DNA of 64,000 nucleotides from Saxidomus purpurata (lineage: Eukaryota > Mollusca > Bivalvia > Venerida > Veneridae). Below the pieces are notes generated by a model, which worked only from the letters and a program-made list of their open reading frames with translations, made no database searches and was not told the DNA's origin. Both the position numbers and the translations under genes were made by a program. How positions within the stretch are numbered: position 1 is the first letter of the stretch; every line of letters starts with the position of its first letter. Positions 22,285-34,229 of this stretch are shown here, one piece after another. Location of the stretch: contig JAFMSR010000006.1 of the NCBI GenBank assembly GCA_022818135.1, positions 35,070,997 to 35,134,996 of the forward strand, given 5' to 3'.

Positions 22285-22480
22285 GTTTATCGTGGTCAGT
22301 GGTCTAGTAGTTAACGCGCACTGATAATCCAGAGATCGCAGGTTCGATCCCCGCTCGTCCACTAACATAACTAATGGTCTGTCGGATGAGACCTAAAACT
22401 TTTAAGGGGGCTCGTTTGTCATATGGATTATCCGGTACCAACAATAAAACTCTAAAATACATACATTTATCATTTACTCG
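22285..22480 (+). mobile_element. tRNA-derived SINE candidate
   Basis: A tRNA-like head (22292-22363) has A-box-like gtggtctagtagttaacgcg, a partly pairing acceptor stem (two mismatches) and B-box ggttcgatcccc. A non-tRNA body follows (tcggatgagacctaaaac, gtttgtcatatgg) and an AT-rich 3' part. A working tRNA is unlikely because of the stem mismatches and the extended body. Confidence 0.5.
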
Positions 22481-22806
22481 GCTTTGTTTATAGTCCTAGC
22501 CGACCGTGGGATTTCTCCCCTGGAGAGCTTGCGAAACTTCAGTATGACTCACATACATACTGGTACATAACAACATTTAAAACTACATATCTATCTATCT
22601 ATATCTTGACTCCCCTTTCCTGTATTCACGGCAGGTGTGCGTCAGCGCAGGCAATGTGTTTTTTTTAAGTTTGGGAGGGAGACTCAAAATGATAAATTGC
22701 TAATGGGAAGTCCGAATAGTGACATCGTTAACTCTATTTAATTGAGCTTGTTGTACTCGTTGACTCTATTTAATTGAGCTTGCTTATAAATGACGCTGTA
22801 GTGAAA

Positions 22807-23250
22807 GTTCGCTCACATTTACTGATCACAAGTGACTTTAATTACAAAGACATTAACTGGCAAACTGAAAACATGTGTGTAAACGATGATCACCCTGCCA
22901 CTCTGTTTTAGAATGTATACCGTAATACGTGACACCTTTCTTTGCCAAAACGTCAAAGGCCAAACAAGATACAGAGATGGCGATATCCCGTCAGTGCTGG
23001 ATCTAATCCTGACAAATGAAGAAAACATGATATCTCAGTTACATTATTGCTCAGGTCTAGGTAAAATTGACCATTTCGTACTTAAGTTAAAATGTACTGT
23101 GTTAGATCCAGTTTTTTCCTAATCTTCATCAATGATTAACCGGTACTAGAAATCATGCATTGCAAAACAGAATTATTCGCTGATGATACAGAAATCTACA
23201 ATAAGACAGTAGACCGTAACAGTGAGAATTTGTTGCAAGAAAATATTACA
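22807..23250 (+). pseudogene. LINE relic: endonuclease fragment joined to RT fragment
   Basis: Readable pieces in shifting frames include SDFNYKDINW (the GDFN box of AP endonucleases), then SVLDLILTNEENMI and GLGKIDHFVLKL (the SDH box region), then LFADDTEIYNK (the RT catalytic box). About 1 kb that should lie between EN and the FADD box is missing. Stops and frameshifts show it is dead. Style matches CR1/L2-type LINEs. Confidence 0.7.
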
Positions 23251-23462
23251 AATGCTTGAAGACATTACGATGCTAAATAGGGAAAACATCACCGAAAAAG
23301 GCCAAGAAACCACTGGTTTAATATGCTGTTACATCGTTCATCACATGCCTACTACAGAATGACCCATAAAATAGTGAGATTGAATAAGAGTATATTATGT
23401 ACAGTGTTATATACAGAAGGAAATTTAAAAGTTAAAACTAGTAAAATAACTGCATATATCAC

Positions 23463-23712
23463 TCAGGGATAGTTCGAAGGGTGCATGCTGTACTTGAACC
23501 TCTCAAATTCGGGACGTAGAACAACAGAGGCTGGGAGGCTGTTCCACATCACCATCGTATATGGAAAGAATGAGTATTTGAAATAAATTGCTGATAATGT
23601 TTGAATTTGTCTGAAGGAAAGGGACTGCATGTAGCGAGTCATCCTAGTAGGCCTCTCAAGATATGACGGAAGACGAGCTGCTACCAAAACAGAAACATTT
23701 TATATAAATCAT
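23463..23712 (-). pseudogene. LINE RT C-terminal fragment
   Basis: Minus-strand reading LPSYLERPTRMTRYMQ then FKYSFFPYTMVMWNSLP parallels the C terminus of the 11-14 kb LINE (LPSYLEVPNRLTRHMH, FKYSFFP, VLWNRLP). It ends at a natural stop near 23463 and decays upstream of 23690. A minus-oriented (GATA)-type tail near 22577-22600 may belong to a related 3' end. It shows the frame expected at the damaged C terminus of the full-length copy. Confidence 0.7.
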
Positions 23713-24169
23713 GGTCAGTCGGGCGGCGTTCATGTTGCATACTGGTGACACTGTCATATGTTCAGTAGTTACTTTTCACCCAACAAACTGTCCCACGTTG
23801 AACTTCTTCTATTTTATTTATGTTTTTCTGCGAATACGGACTCCAGACAGAAGAGGCATACTCTCTAACTGTAGTATTACTAGTGTTTTACGCCATATCC
23901 CTAACCTTTTGATTTTTTGTGTTAATGTTCCTGCCAATGAAGACGAGAGTTTTATTGACATTAGGTGTTATTCTGTTGATATGAGTATTCCAACAAAGGT
24001 CAGTTGAGATGTCAACACACAGATTCAAAACATTTTTTTATTATTTCTAGAAATATTTACTATGGTCGAATTCCATTTCTCAATATTTTCCCCATTTTAC
24101 CAGTCTTGTAACGTAGTGCAATCCTGCAAGTTGTTAATTGCTAAGTATATGACAGTGGCATCTGCAATA

Positions 24170-24620
24170 AGAGGGCCAAGATCTATATCGCTCACCTGAG
24201 ACCTACTTATGACCATGTGTTGTCAAACTTCAACCCTAAACCATATATCATACACACAAACATTCTGTTTGACCGTGACAAGACAAACCTTTTGACCAAT
24301 TTACGTGATGATTGTCTATAACATGTGACTTCTATAATACCAACAAGGTTTTCGTCAGAATTGACCTGGTGACCTAGGTTTTCATCCAAGGGGATCCACA
24401 CAAACATTCTGACCAATTTTCATGATGATTGGGTTGTAAATGTCACCCGTATGGCATATACAAGGTTTTTAACCGGGTGAACTAGTTTTTGACCTCAGAT
24501 GACCCTTATTTAAACTCGACATAAATTTCATCAAGACAATCATACTGACCAAGTTTCATGAAGGGCTACTGCTTTGATGTTTTCTGGACCAGCTGCTTTA
24601 TCTGACCAGTTTCAAATTCG
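24170..24620. repeat. Dispersed GGCCAAGATC/TCGCTCACCTGAG-type repeat
   Basis: Starts with agagggccaagatctatatcgctcacctgag, followed by imperfect units of ttgaccaattt(a/c)catgatgattg and gacctaggtttt. Related units recur at 36950-37020 and 38440-39330. This phrase set marks non-autonomous elements I recall from bivalves. Non-coding. Confidence 0.55.
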
Positions 24621-25770
24621 AGAGTAGCTTCTACACGCTGTTATATCTTAAAGTAAATCTACAAAAATTTTCATATAAATTTGTCAAACCTGGATAGTTG
24701 AAGACGCCCAGAATCCACATCTTAACTGAGATTTCTAGTTAATTCTAAAGATTTTTTAAGCTCTTCTGTGTTGTGGGCATCAATTTCTTTTTGTCTGTAA
24801 TATGCTGCAATATATCAAGGTTTACAGGTATTAAATAGAATTTAAATCCAAAGTATTTCATGGTCAGTGTTTAATTGCGTTTGTTCTGTTGCAACGGTAG
24901 TATTTTTTACAAGGATGAAAAATCCACATTTACGGGATCTATCTTCCCTAAAAAGTGTGTATCTTAGTTCTTTTGGAAATACTTCACAATCCTTATGAGC
25001 TTTAGTTAACCAAGATTATATGCCAACTATTGCGACTGGGCTATGATGTTCCAAGAGGGCCTAACATTCAACTTTTTTTATTGACAACTGACTGGCGATT
25101 ATCACAAATCACTTTTAATGTTGGTGTTTTTTTTGCTGTAAGATACTTTATTGCTCTGGCTGGCTCCTGCTGAGGCCGAGTTGTTGAAACTATTTCAGAT
25201 GATACGGATGACAATGATTGTGTGGTATGTAAGGAATAATTTGGAAAGTTTTGTTTTACCCGACTGCTATACCCAGTCAGTTTTGTCCAAGGATTATGAT
25301 TATTTAGCCAAAACTGCCAGTAGCCAAAAGATTGGTATGCAAGCTTGCAAACCAGACACGCGTTACAAGCGTACATCGGTGCTTGATTTTCTCAATGATG
25401 TGTAATGCTATTGTACAGAGAAGAGAACAACCATTAATAAAACTACGAATGTAGATAGACCAAAGTTGTACGTATGAGAATTTTCTCACTCAGGATTATT
25501 ATCTTATTATCTTTGACACGGAACTATGTGCATATATGTCCGTCTACAATTTACACAATGCATAACCCACTGCTGTTGGTACATAGGATTACTTTCTTTG
25601 TCATATAGATACGACAACTCATAATTTTAAGGGCCCGATATTGCACAGTTAGAAGAGCCCTGATCCCAAAAGGACAAGAAAAGCTTGGCAAAGAAAGCGA
25701 TTGAACATTCATATCGTGCTGAATAGTCGATAAATGAAACAAAATAAACGTGACTTATTAAAGCAAGATG
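24621..25770. other. Non-coding, no gene seen
   Basis: Only short open frames without domain signatures. The two overlapping frames around 25068-25405 on opposite strands show no recognisable motif. Confidence 0.4.
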
Positions 25771-28015
25771 GTATCGCTCACCTGGGTACCGTTGACTCTT
25801 ATACATTGTCAACTAGAACTATTGCCATAGGCGCCTAGATCACTCCGCCTATAGAATAATATTATTTGTACCTCTTGTACAAAAAAGATTTTTGTTTGTT
25901 CAATACTGGAGGAGGAGTTGTATCCAAAAGATTGTGTACCGTTATATACTACATAGCATATCCTAAAGAAAATCAAAGGGCCGTAACTCCAACAATATTT
26001 GGGACATCGACACATTCTTCGTTTCATGTAAATCTGCAAATGATGTGTAGAAACTATGCCGTGCTAGAACATTTGTGATGCAATACTGTGGGAGGAATTG
26101 TTTACACTATAATTATGTACTATTTAGCTTACATTTGTTTTTGTCTTCTGAAACAAAAACGAAGGCATACCTCGGACAGTTGTAATGGCATCGACAAATT
26201 CTTGGCTTCATGCACATCTGCACATCATATGTAGTTACTGTGCAAGCTAGGTAGCATATGTTGCAAAACTATAGGAGTTGCGTCCACAAAATTGTGTCTA
26301 CCGACGGACATACAGACGGACAGACAGACAAGTTGATTCCAGTATACAAATGTATCCGCTTCCAACAGGATAACAACAAGATCGCAGAAAATAAAGTTAA
26401 AGAGCCGTGACTCTTCAGTTTTCAAGTCTATGTAAAGACAAGCTGTTGTTCAAAACGAATCAAAACACATCAAATTCAAGATCATCAATTTAAAGGTGCG
26501 GAAAAACACAACATTGAAACTCTTTTACTGCACGCATGGTTCAAATGACAGGACTGTAGTTTCACAAACAAGAAAATAGGTCAAAATATCATAGTCACGG
26601 TCATCCGGGTTATTGAAATTCGTGTGCTAAACTGTACACATGATTCTCATTTCGTTGCTGTTGCTTCACGAACAAGAAAGTAGACCAACAGGTCCAGATC
26701 ATCCTAGGTAAGCGTTGAAATCTATTTGTAAACTGTACACATGATCCAAATTCCACCACTGTAGATTTTAAACAAAGCTGACCATAGAGTCGTGGGAGAG
26801 ACAGCCACTAGACGATGATACATACCAAGTATCAAAGCTGTAGACGTTTTGACCCCTTGGGCATAATTTGAACAGTCTTGGTAAAAGACAACAAAACCAT
26901 GATATTTATTAAATATAATTATATTGTCTACAAATTATGATTTTGGACAAGAAGGTTTTGAAAGTTCCTTATTGAAAATCTATAAATGACAAGTGATCCC
27001 AGGGGGAATGGTTACTTTTGACCAAACTTGTATGCTTTGAACAAATTTGGTACAGGAACACCACACAATGCTACATACCAATATCTTAGCATTATATAGT
27101 TAGGCCTTACGGTAACTGACAAAACAGTTTTTGAAGCAATACTATACATTTGTATATATATATATATGTATGCATACTTTTTTCCCCAGTTTCGGGCCCC
27201 AAAGGTAACATGTGTACTTATTTCTATATAAAACACGACGGTGTAATTATTTAAACAATCTTCATAGAGGTCCACTAGGCTGTGTGTCCGACACCAAATA
27301 TCTAAGCTCTAAGCATTGTCGTTCTGGGGAAGAGTTTTTGGAAGTATTTCCTTATATAAGTTTATATAAAACAAGGGAACTCTGGGGTGGGGCAAGTATG
27401 ACCGTAGGGGTATCAATTGAAAAACTTGGAATAGGACAATTAGGTGATGCTACATGCAAAATATCCAAGCTCCAGGCCATGTGATATTGTTTCTTTCTAC
27501 AAGTAGATATAAAACAATTGACCCCTGGAGCAGGGCCAGTTATGACTTAGAAGCATGCTTTGAACAAACTTGAAACAGGACCACTGCACAATGCTACACA
27601 CCAATATCTAAGGTCTGGGCCTCACAGTTTTTATCAAAAATATTTTTTTAAGTTTTACTTTAAATATCTATATAAAACATATGACCACCATGGGCGGTGC
27701 CAATTTTAGCCTCAGTGGCTTGAGCTGAAGAATTTGATAGAGGTCCATTAGACCGTATCTTATGCCAAATATCTAAGCTCTGTACCTTGCAGTTTGGGAG
27801 AATAAGATTTTTAAAGAGTTTTCTATTTCTTGCCACAGCAACCAGAGTTCTGCATAAAATAAAATTCTTTGAACAATCTCGGCGTAGCTTCATGCAATTG
27901 ACATCCCTGTCATTGAGTGGTTTCAGAGGAGATGTCGTTTGAAGGAAATGGCGGACAGACGACGAACGCCGGACGGTAGGCGGTCACAATAACTCACCCT
28001 GACACTTTGTGTCAT
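25771..28015. repeat. Dispersed tandem-core repeats
   Basis: Two blocks. 25771-26370 opens with tcgctcacctgggtaccg, has loose units with gggccgtaactccaac and tctgcacatcatatg, and closes in a cagacggacagacagac tract. 26430-28015 has units with ggaacaccacacaatgctac (27056) and ggaccactgcacaatgctac (27569) and closes with acggtaggcggtcacaataactcaccctg and cactttgtgtc. The (G)ACGGAC tract followed by a small hairpin is the usual 3' end of this repeat class. Confidence 0.5.
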
Positions 28016-28019
28016 TCCT

Positions 28020-28148
28020 TTAACTGAAGTGGAAGAGACCGCACAATTTAGGTGTAGCCTTTGACAAGCGACTTACATGGAAAGCCTATCTAACCAAAAC
28101 TGAAACTAGGGCCCGACAAAAGCTACCGATACTATAGCAGTTAGCCGG
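28020..28148 (+). pseudogene. LINE relic, 5' part (split by 5-kb insertion)
   Basis: Reads LGVAFDKRLTWKAYLTKTET then ARQKLPIL, a stop, and QLAG. This is the RT thumb-region signature of RNase H-bearing LINEs (LGVTFDKRLTWKxHI...KLAxLRKLAG). It breaks off at CCGG and resumes at 33209. The upstream end is cut by a tandem-core repeat. Confidence 0.7.
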
Positions 28149-28376
28149 TGTAACGTTGTAAACTGACCCCCATAGAATAATGACCCCCCGGTCATTATTT
28201 TATATAGAATAGTGACTCCCCGGTCATAATATTATGACCGGGGGGTCATAATATTATGACTCCCCCACACGTAGAAAAATGACCCTCACATAGAATTGTG
28301 ACCCCCTATAGAATAACGACCCCCTAACCCAAACCGTAACCCTAACCCATGTAAGGTACACTTACAACATAATTAT

Positions 28377-29590
28377 CCCCACCGATAGGCATCGGAGGAG
28401 AATATGGTAATGGCACCCGTCCGTGCGTGCGTCCGTGCGTGCGTCCGTGCGTGCGTACGTGCAACATTTTTTTTGTGACCGCAACTCTTCATTCATTATT
28501 GGACGGAATTGATTCAAACTTTCAGGGATTACTACTACCGATGCCTAGTTGTGCAGAAAGAAAAAAAAGGAGTTTGCTCCACCTGCTCGGGAGTTATGGC
28601 CTTTAAATTCGAACAACATCTTATTGTCATGGGCGTCACAGGTCATAAAACATGGGACTTCCCCACAACCGATTTGCATATTTTATGCCTTATATTGATA
28701 TAATTGTTTACCTTTTCTACTTAAAAACGCCTGCAAAGTGACACAAATACCCCAAATCCAAAGAAGGATGTCTCTTCAACAATATACTGAAATTTGACGA
28801 GGAGCGTCACAGGTAATAAAACCACTGGGCTACCCCACACCCGTTTCGCCTATTTTTGGAGGTATATATGAGTAACATATAGGTGACATAAATAAGGTTA
28901 AGGGTATTTGACATCACTTTCAGGTGTGGCATAAAACATTGTGCTTTTCCACGTATGAATTGCCTTTTTTACAATCTTGCACTCCAGAAAATGAACTATT
29001 TTACCGTCAATAGCATTTTTTCGTAATGAGCCCGCGAGCCCATGCTATTACGAAATTAGTGCAACATGTAGGATGCAATAACAAAATGATTTTTCTTCTA
29101 AAATTTCGGACAAAATCACCGTTACTATAAGTTCCAGAATGCTTACACTACATTGTACAGAAGGTAAATTAATAATTATATACATGTATGCGTAACATAA
29201 TGCGATGTCACAAAGTTACGAGGCTGTTAAAGGTACTATCTCAACGAATCTGGGAAAAATCTTGGAAAAATAAAACTTAAGCCTGTTGAAATACTTGAAG
29301 CATGATACCTTTATAGGTAACAAACAGATTTAGATCTGAAACATGTTCTAAACAAAAAGTCTTGCACCTTTAAAGCAAGGGTTTCGTGATCTATGTTCTA
29401 AGTATGTTCTACCGTGTACCTTGAAAGTTGCAGGGGTTTCAAGTTGCAAAAGCATTCCTTTATGATCCCCATTCCATTAGGTCATCTGTTTCTATTGGCA
29501 AAGGTTTGATACGGCGAAACAATATCCCTTTGGTGAGACTTATCCGCTTTAATAAGCAAGCGCGCTATCATTGCGCCACCGAGGCTCACG
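28377..29590. other. Interior of the CCGG element, no gene
   Basis: Holds a GTCCGTGCGTGC microsatellite-like run (28418-28465) after ccgataggcatcgg, then AT-rich DNA. Open frames such as 28509-28703 lack domains. Confidence 0.4.
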
Positions 29591-29790
29591 GTCAAGATCT
29601 TTCATGTGAGGAAGCTAACCAGCTAGCTTGCGGAACGTCGGTGGTTCTACCCAGGTGCCCACCCGAGCCTGAAAATTGCCCGGAGGGGCACCTGGGGTCT
29701 TCCTCCACCATGTAAAGCTGGTATGTCCACACCATAATGTCCTCGTAAAGAGGCGGGAGGGTCATAAAACTGGGAAATGACAACAACATC
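29590..29790. repeat. Dispersed SINE-like segment
   Basis: Contains aggaagctaaccagctagct, ggtggttctacccaggtgcc and the inverse ggggcacctggggtcttcct, which can pair as a hairpin. I recall this phrase as a frequent dispersed sequence in clam and mussel genomes. Upstream, tRNA A-box-like sequence lies on the minus strand at about 29545-29587. Confidence 0.4.
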
Positions 29791-29863
29791 GGCCTCAGCC
29801 GGTATAGCTGGTTTTTAAGATGCGTTGTTATGCTACCCCAATTCGATGAATAGAGTGCATTAA

Positions 29864-31227
29864 GGTGGTTTACCAGTCTTCTTTGACGTCGGTCGACGTA
29901 ATAATGGTCGAAAAGTAAAGATATCGTATTGCCCTGATATTTGGTATTCATATACAAGGGTACCTCTCCTTCATTTTGTACGAGTCAGATCTTTTATATT
30001 CCTTTTTTGTTTAGCAAAGGGCTGTTTCGTACAATTAATGAAAAATTGAAGTATCTGGAGTAAAAATGGCGATTTTTTTTTCGCTGCATTAATTTCAAAA
30101 ACAACATTCGGATGCTCTTGAAAAGGGAAACAGAATGATATAAGTCAGTGTTGTCAATCGGAAATTTCATAAAAATGTCACTATGATGGGCGTTAAATGT
30201 TTTTAAAAATGCGCGATTCTTTTGACCTTAGAGTAGTACCATACGAGCTTCGGTGAACGATTTGGTCGACGAAAAACGATTCAATTTACGAACGACTTAC
30301 GCAGTCTTTTTGCTAGGAAAATTCCGAACAAGTTTTTGAAATAAAAAAGGGGTCTTTCCGTGAAATATTTCACAAAATGCGGTAGAAGTAAATATTTGCA
30401 TCGCGTGCATCATTGAAGTAGCCTAAACGTCATTCGACGTAACACAAGTTTCAACGTTACAAAATCTTAATGTAATTGCTGTTTGTGAAAATATTGACGG
30501 TAAGACCCCTATTTTCTATTTCATAAATTTGTTCATATTCATATTATTCATATTCAGTTTAACGCCCTCTTTTAGATAGCCAGAATTGGCTAGTTTTCAG
30601 GCGGCGAGGATGCCTGGATTTCAATCCAGTAACGCTGGGTTGCTTACCAGAACTCCTCTAGTTGAGTGGGAAACATGTGTTTCACAATTTCCAGCTTCCC
30701 CGCCTGGGAATCGAACCCGAGCCGCTCGATTAGGAGTCAACGACCTTATAACCACTCGGTAACTCCAACCAAATATTTAAGCAAAATCACTGTAAGTGAC
30801 AAGTGGTTTGAATCATTTCCGTAGACCAAATCTCTCACCAAAGTTTGTATGGTGATGCTTTTGCATCCCAAAATTTGCGCGTTTTGTTACGTTTAAACGC
30901 CCCACACAGTGAAACTAATGGAACTATCAATAACAAACTTATAATTATCATTCTGTTTCCCTTTTCACGAGCATTCGAAAAGTGGTTTTAGAAATCATTT
31001 AGCACAAAAAGAATAAGCAATTCATGCAAAAGAATTCTTAAATATTCACCAGTTGCACAAAAAAGCCCGTTGCTAGGCAACGAAATGGAATACGAAAAAT
31101 CTGAAACATACACAATTAACCGAAGGTCTCATTGTATATGCATAGCGAGGAATCATGGCAATACGATTATCTTTACTTTTCGACCATTATGGCGTCGCCC
31201 GACGTCAGAGAAGACAGGCAAGCCACT
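29864..31227. mobile_element. 1.36-kb foldback element with TTAA duplication
   Basis: Flanked by TTAA at 29860-29863 and 31228-31231. The arms, left 29864 to about 30240 and right about 30865-31227, are inverted copies sharing cttctttgacgtcgg/ccgacgtcagagaag, ataatggtcgaaaagtaaag and gaaaagggaaacagaatgat. The 600-bp centre contains a minus-strand tRNA-like sequence. TTAA targets are used by piggyBac and Kolobok families, but no transposase is present. It lies within the CCGG element, so it is younger. Confidence 0.7.
30700..30770 (-). mobile_element. tRNA-like SINE head inside foldback element
   Basis: The minus strand reads taccgagtggttataaggt (A-box-like) and gctcgggttcgattccc (B box). The anticodon loop CTCCTAA would give CCU (arginine), with four of five stem pairs. 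Acceptor pairing is poor, so a working tRNA is unlikely. Confidence 0.4.
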
Positions 31228-31231
31228 TTAA

Positions 31232-31500
31232 CTACAGGCCACATGTTTGGCTCGATCATCACCAAATTTGGTCACAATATCAACCTTAATAAAATCTAGG
31301 TCAAGTCTGGGTCATGTGGGGTCAAAAACAAGGTCACAATTTTTGCCTGATCCTCACCAAACTTGGTCAAAATGAATATTTTAATGATATCTAGGTCACG
31401 TTTGAAACTGGGTAATGTGGAGTCTAAACTAGGTCACGAGGTCAAATCTTAGAAAAAACATGTGAATGCTTTAGAAATCACATTTTGACGCGATCTTCAC
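31232..31500. repeat. Degenerate dispersed repeat
   Basis: Loose repeats of tgatc(a/c)tcaccaaa(t/c)ttggtca and aggtcaagtctggg, the class seen throughout the window. Non-coding. Confidence 0.4.
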
Positions 31501-31984
31501 CAAACTTGACCGGAGTCATAAAATTATGACCGTGTGGTCATAATAATATGACCGGGGGTTATAATATTATGACCGGGGGTCGTTATATTATGACACCCGG
31601 TCATATTATTATTACGGGGGATCATAATAATATGATCTCCGATTATGAGCACCGGTCATAATAGTATGACACCGGGTCCTAATAATATCATGACTCTAAA
31701 GGCAAAATGAAGAATTGTTATCCTATAGAACAACAAAATATCTGTTTTCTTGAAATACTGACCCTGTTATAATCTGGGATTTTCCTGATCTTTCAACACA
31801 CCAAATATTTGTACTCTCCAAAATAATCCATTGAGTTCATGGACCGTCAATATTAATGAAATGTTTGTATAATGTTGTGAAGTTTGTACCGGTTTATCAT
31901 TGTCCGAGTAAAAGCGTTCAGATTTACCAGGAACTTGATCTTTTGATACAGAATAATGTCTAAAATGACCATCCGGTACAGCTT

Positions 31985-32066
31985 CATGGTCGAGTGTAAG
32001 AGGACGGGAGGCGGACTTCGGATCCACAGGTCGTGGGTTCAAAACCCGCCCATAGCAAGTTTTTTT
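31985..32066 (+). mobile_element. tRNA-Arg(UCG)-like SINE head
   Basis: The anticodon loop CTTCGGA sits on a stem with four of five pairs, and the T arm gtgggttcaaaacccgc pairs perfectly. The D arm is poor and a T-rich stretch follows at once (gttttttttcc), which could terminate pol III. More likely a SINE head or tRNA pseudogene than an active tRNA. Confidence 0.4.
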
Positions 32067-33019
32067 TCCATCAAAGTCTCTTCAAACCATAAACACGTGC
32101 TTGTCGAGGGACAGTGTCCACAATCATTCCTAACTTTAAATAAAATTTGGTATAAGCTAAGATTCTACCCATAATCTCTATGTTTTCAATAGTGATTGAC
32201 AGTGATTGATTAAAGAGCTACCCAAAGGCCTGGCTTTCTTTTTTAGCACATTGATTTAAGCGGTGACTTTGAACAATGCCACCGCGGTATGAACAAAGGT
32301 TATCTGACGTCACTCAGTAGAAAAATGTTGCCTTTTAAGTTGAAAACAAAACCAGAAGAATGAAACTTTATCAACAAATATTTTAGGTGATATGTAATAA
32401 TGTTTGTAACGACAGAAATCGAATATACACATCAAACAATTAGAATGAATGACCAGTAAAAATGTGATTGGCGTCAGATCGCTGATAGCACATTATGTGA
32501 ATCTTTCTAGTCTGGTTTTCTTCGGGTTTCAGTGTTTATCAAATGCCATATCTGGAGAAGCAAAGAAACAAATCTTCTCCGTTAAATAGGCTATATAAAG
32601 GCCCAAAATCGATGACGAACCAGCATATAAAATATATTTCCAAATGTTTCTATTTTCGTAAACGCTTTACTTCTAAAGGGTGATCTCAATTTCTATCAAG
32701 AAAACATGACCAGAATCATTTCAGATGACTAATAAAAGATGATAATACACTGTTTGTAAACAAAACCAGTAACCTTAAAACGACTTAGGTATATCTTCTA
32801 GTATTGTAATATTTCTCTTTAAGTACAATAATGATAATTCAAATGAAAACCATTTTAAATTTCATTTTCAATAGATGTACGCTTATTTCTTAGCGGGGCC
32901 TCTAAGTTATACTGCTGTTGTGTCAGCTGTAGACGCAGCAGCAGCAGCAGAAACAACAACAACAACAACAAATATAAGCAATAGAAACACGACAGTGACT
33001 TGAATTGATATAGAGTATG
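32067..33019. other. Interior of the CCGG element, no gene
   Basis: AT-rich, with a short (CAG)n/(CAA)n run at about 32935-32970. No coding exon recognised. Confidence 0.4.
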
Positions 33020-33208
33020 TTAGTAATAGGTTAGGTGGGGGTCAATATTTTATAGATAAAATCGGGGGGTCATTATTTTATAAGGGGTGTCAGTATTTTA
33101 TAGAAAGGAGTCACTATTCTATATAAAATAATGACCGGGGGTCATTATTCTATATAAAATAATGACCGGGGGGTCATTATTCTATGGCGGTCAGTTTACA
33201 ACGTTACA

Positions 33209-34150
33209 CCGGCACCAACTTGGAGCAATCGGGAGGATAATGCACATGAGCAGCTAGTATACTTTGGTACAGACTCACCTCAAATATTGCTCTGCAGCCT
33301 GAATGACGACCGCAAAGACAATACATACAGCTCCAAATAAGGCAATGGAGGAAGTTACTGCCATTCCGCCACTCGGTAAAAGATAGGGTGCGAAGGTGTT
33401 CATGCAAGCCAACAAGTATTATAACTGATCCTCGCTAGAAAAAAGGGAGCTTTGTCAATGAATCCAAGAAGTTGACAAAAGCAACGGCTGCCTATCTTGG
33501 ACCATCAACAGCTGCTTTGGACCATTCGAAACTGCACGAACCATGGAGTTATGACCGGTCAAACATCAGTATCTGCACTACAGTACCTGGTTGTTAACCA
33601 GATGTGGAAAATATGAAAAAAAATCCATGACACCAGCCATGCTCTCAGAAGATTATCCATCAAAGACATGAACCGATTTGTACACAGACGACCCTGATGG
33701 TAGTGCTGCTATTTTCATTATGCCTGCGACTGGTGGTTCAGAGACAGCATACCAACAGGCAAGCACTCTACTTACTATAAGACAGAAGCATCAGCCATCA
33801 TACAGGCGTCGAGTGTTCCTTTAATGGATACCTGCACATTGTGGTGTTCTCTGCATTAAAATGCAAAACAAGGAGCTAGAAGCGACGATGATTAAGACAC
33901 GTACAAGAGAGCGAAGATGCAGAAAGATGACTATCATCTACTAGAGACAGATTGGGGAAAGTAATTCTTACACGTACGTGATGACATCACAAGCCCAATG
34001 CTTATACGTATGAAGAATTGAAGTTGTCTTCATCACCGAAATGCTTATATTGTATTTCAGACCAAACAGCAGAGCATGTACTTCAATTATATCCATGAAT
34101 GAACAGTAAAAGTAGTATGTGGCCAGACTGTATCAACCTGAAAAAAGTTG
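33209..34150 (+). pseudogene. LINE relic, 3' part (RT thumb, RNase H region, zinc knuckle)
   Basis: Continues the LINE broken at 28148. Readable pieces: LVQTHLKYCSAA, a stop where Trp is expected, MTTAKT, then MEEVTAIPPLGKR and KVFMQANKYY, a standard block after the RT of RNase H-type LINEs. Further on, a YTD...GSAA piece near 33680-33715 looks like the start of RNase H, and CLYCISDQTAEHVLQ near 34040-34085 is the C-terminal zinc knuckle. Multiple stops and shifts show it is dead. It is related in layout to the tail fragment at 9802-10322. Confidence 0.7.
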
Positions 34151-34229
34151 TATAGCAGGAAGGAGCTCAAAAGACAGTTTCATTCAGTGGCTTTGACCGG
34201 GTCGACAATGTAGACCGTGAACGTGGAGA

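Larger units (their letters stand above)
28149..33208. mobile_element. 5.06-kb element with TGTAACG ends and CCGG duplication
   Basis: Ends TGTAACGTTGTAAACTGACC (28149) and GGTCAGTTTACAACGTTACA (33208, one mismatch) are flanked by CCGG on both sides (28145-28148 and 33209-33212). Removing the element and one CCGG restores a continuous LINE reading (QLA-G-TNLEQ), which fixes both boundaries. Subterminal zones carry palindromic units such as gaccccccggtcattatt and tcataatattatgacc (28165-28330, 31500-31690, 33020-33190). Termini of form TGTNR with 4-bp duplications are, from memory, the mark of Ginger-type transposons. No integrase-like transposase is visible. A TTAA-flanked element is nested inside. 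Confidence 0.75.

Noticed and set aside
22292..22363. Functional tRNA gene
   Set aside because: Two acceptor mismatches and a continuing SINE-like body; kept only as a SINE candidate.
28321..28352. CCCTAACCC-like telomeric repeat
   Set aside because: Only two or three imperfect units, and a ggttaggtgggggt counterpart lies in the opposite subterminal zone (about 33035), so it belongs to the CCGG element rather than to a telomere.
28149..33208. LTR retrotransposon because of TG...CA ends
   Set aside because: The ends are inverted rather than direct repeats, and no gag, pol, primer-binding site or polypurine tract was seen.
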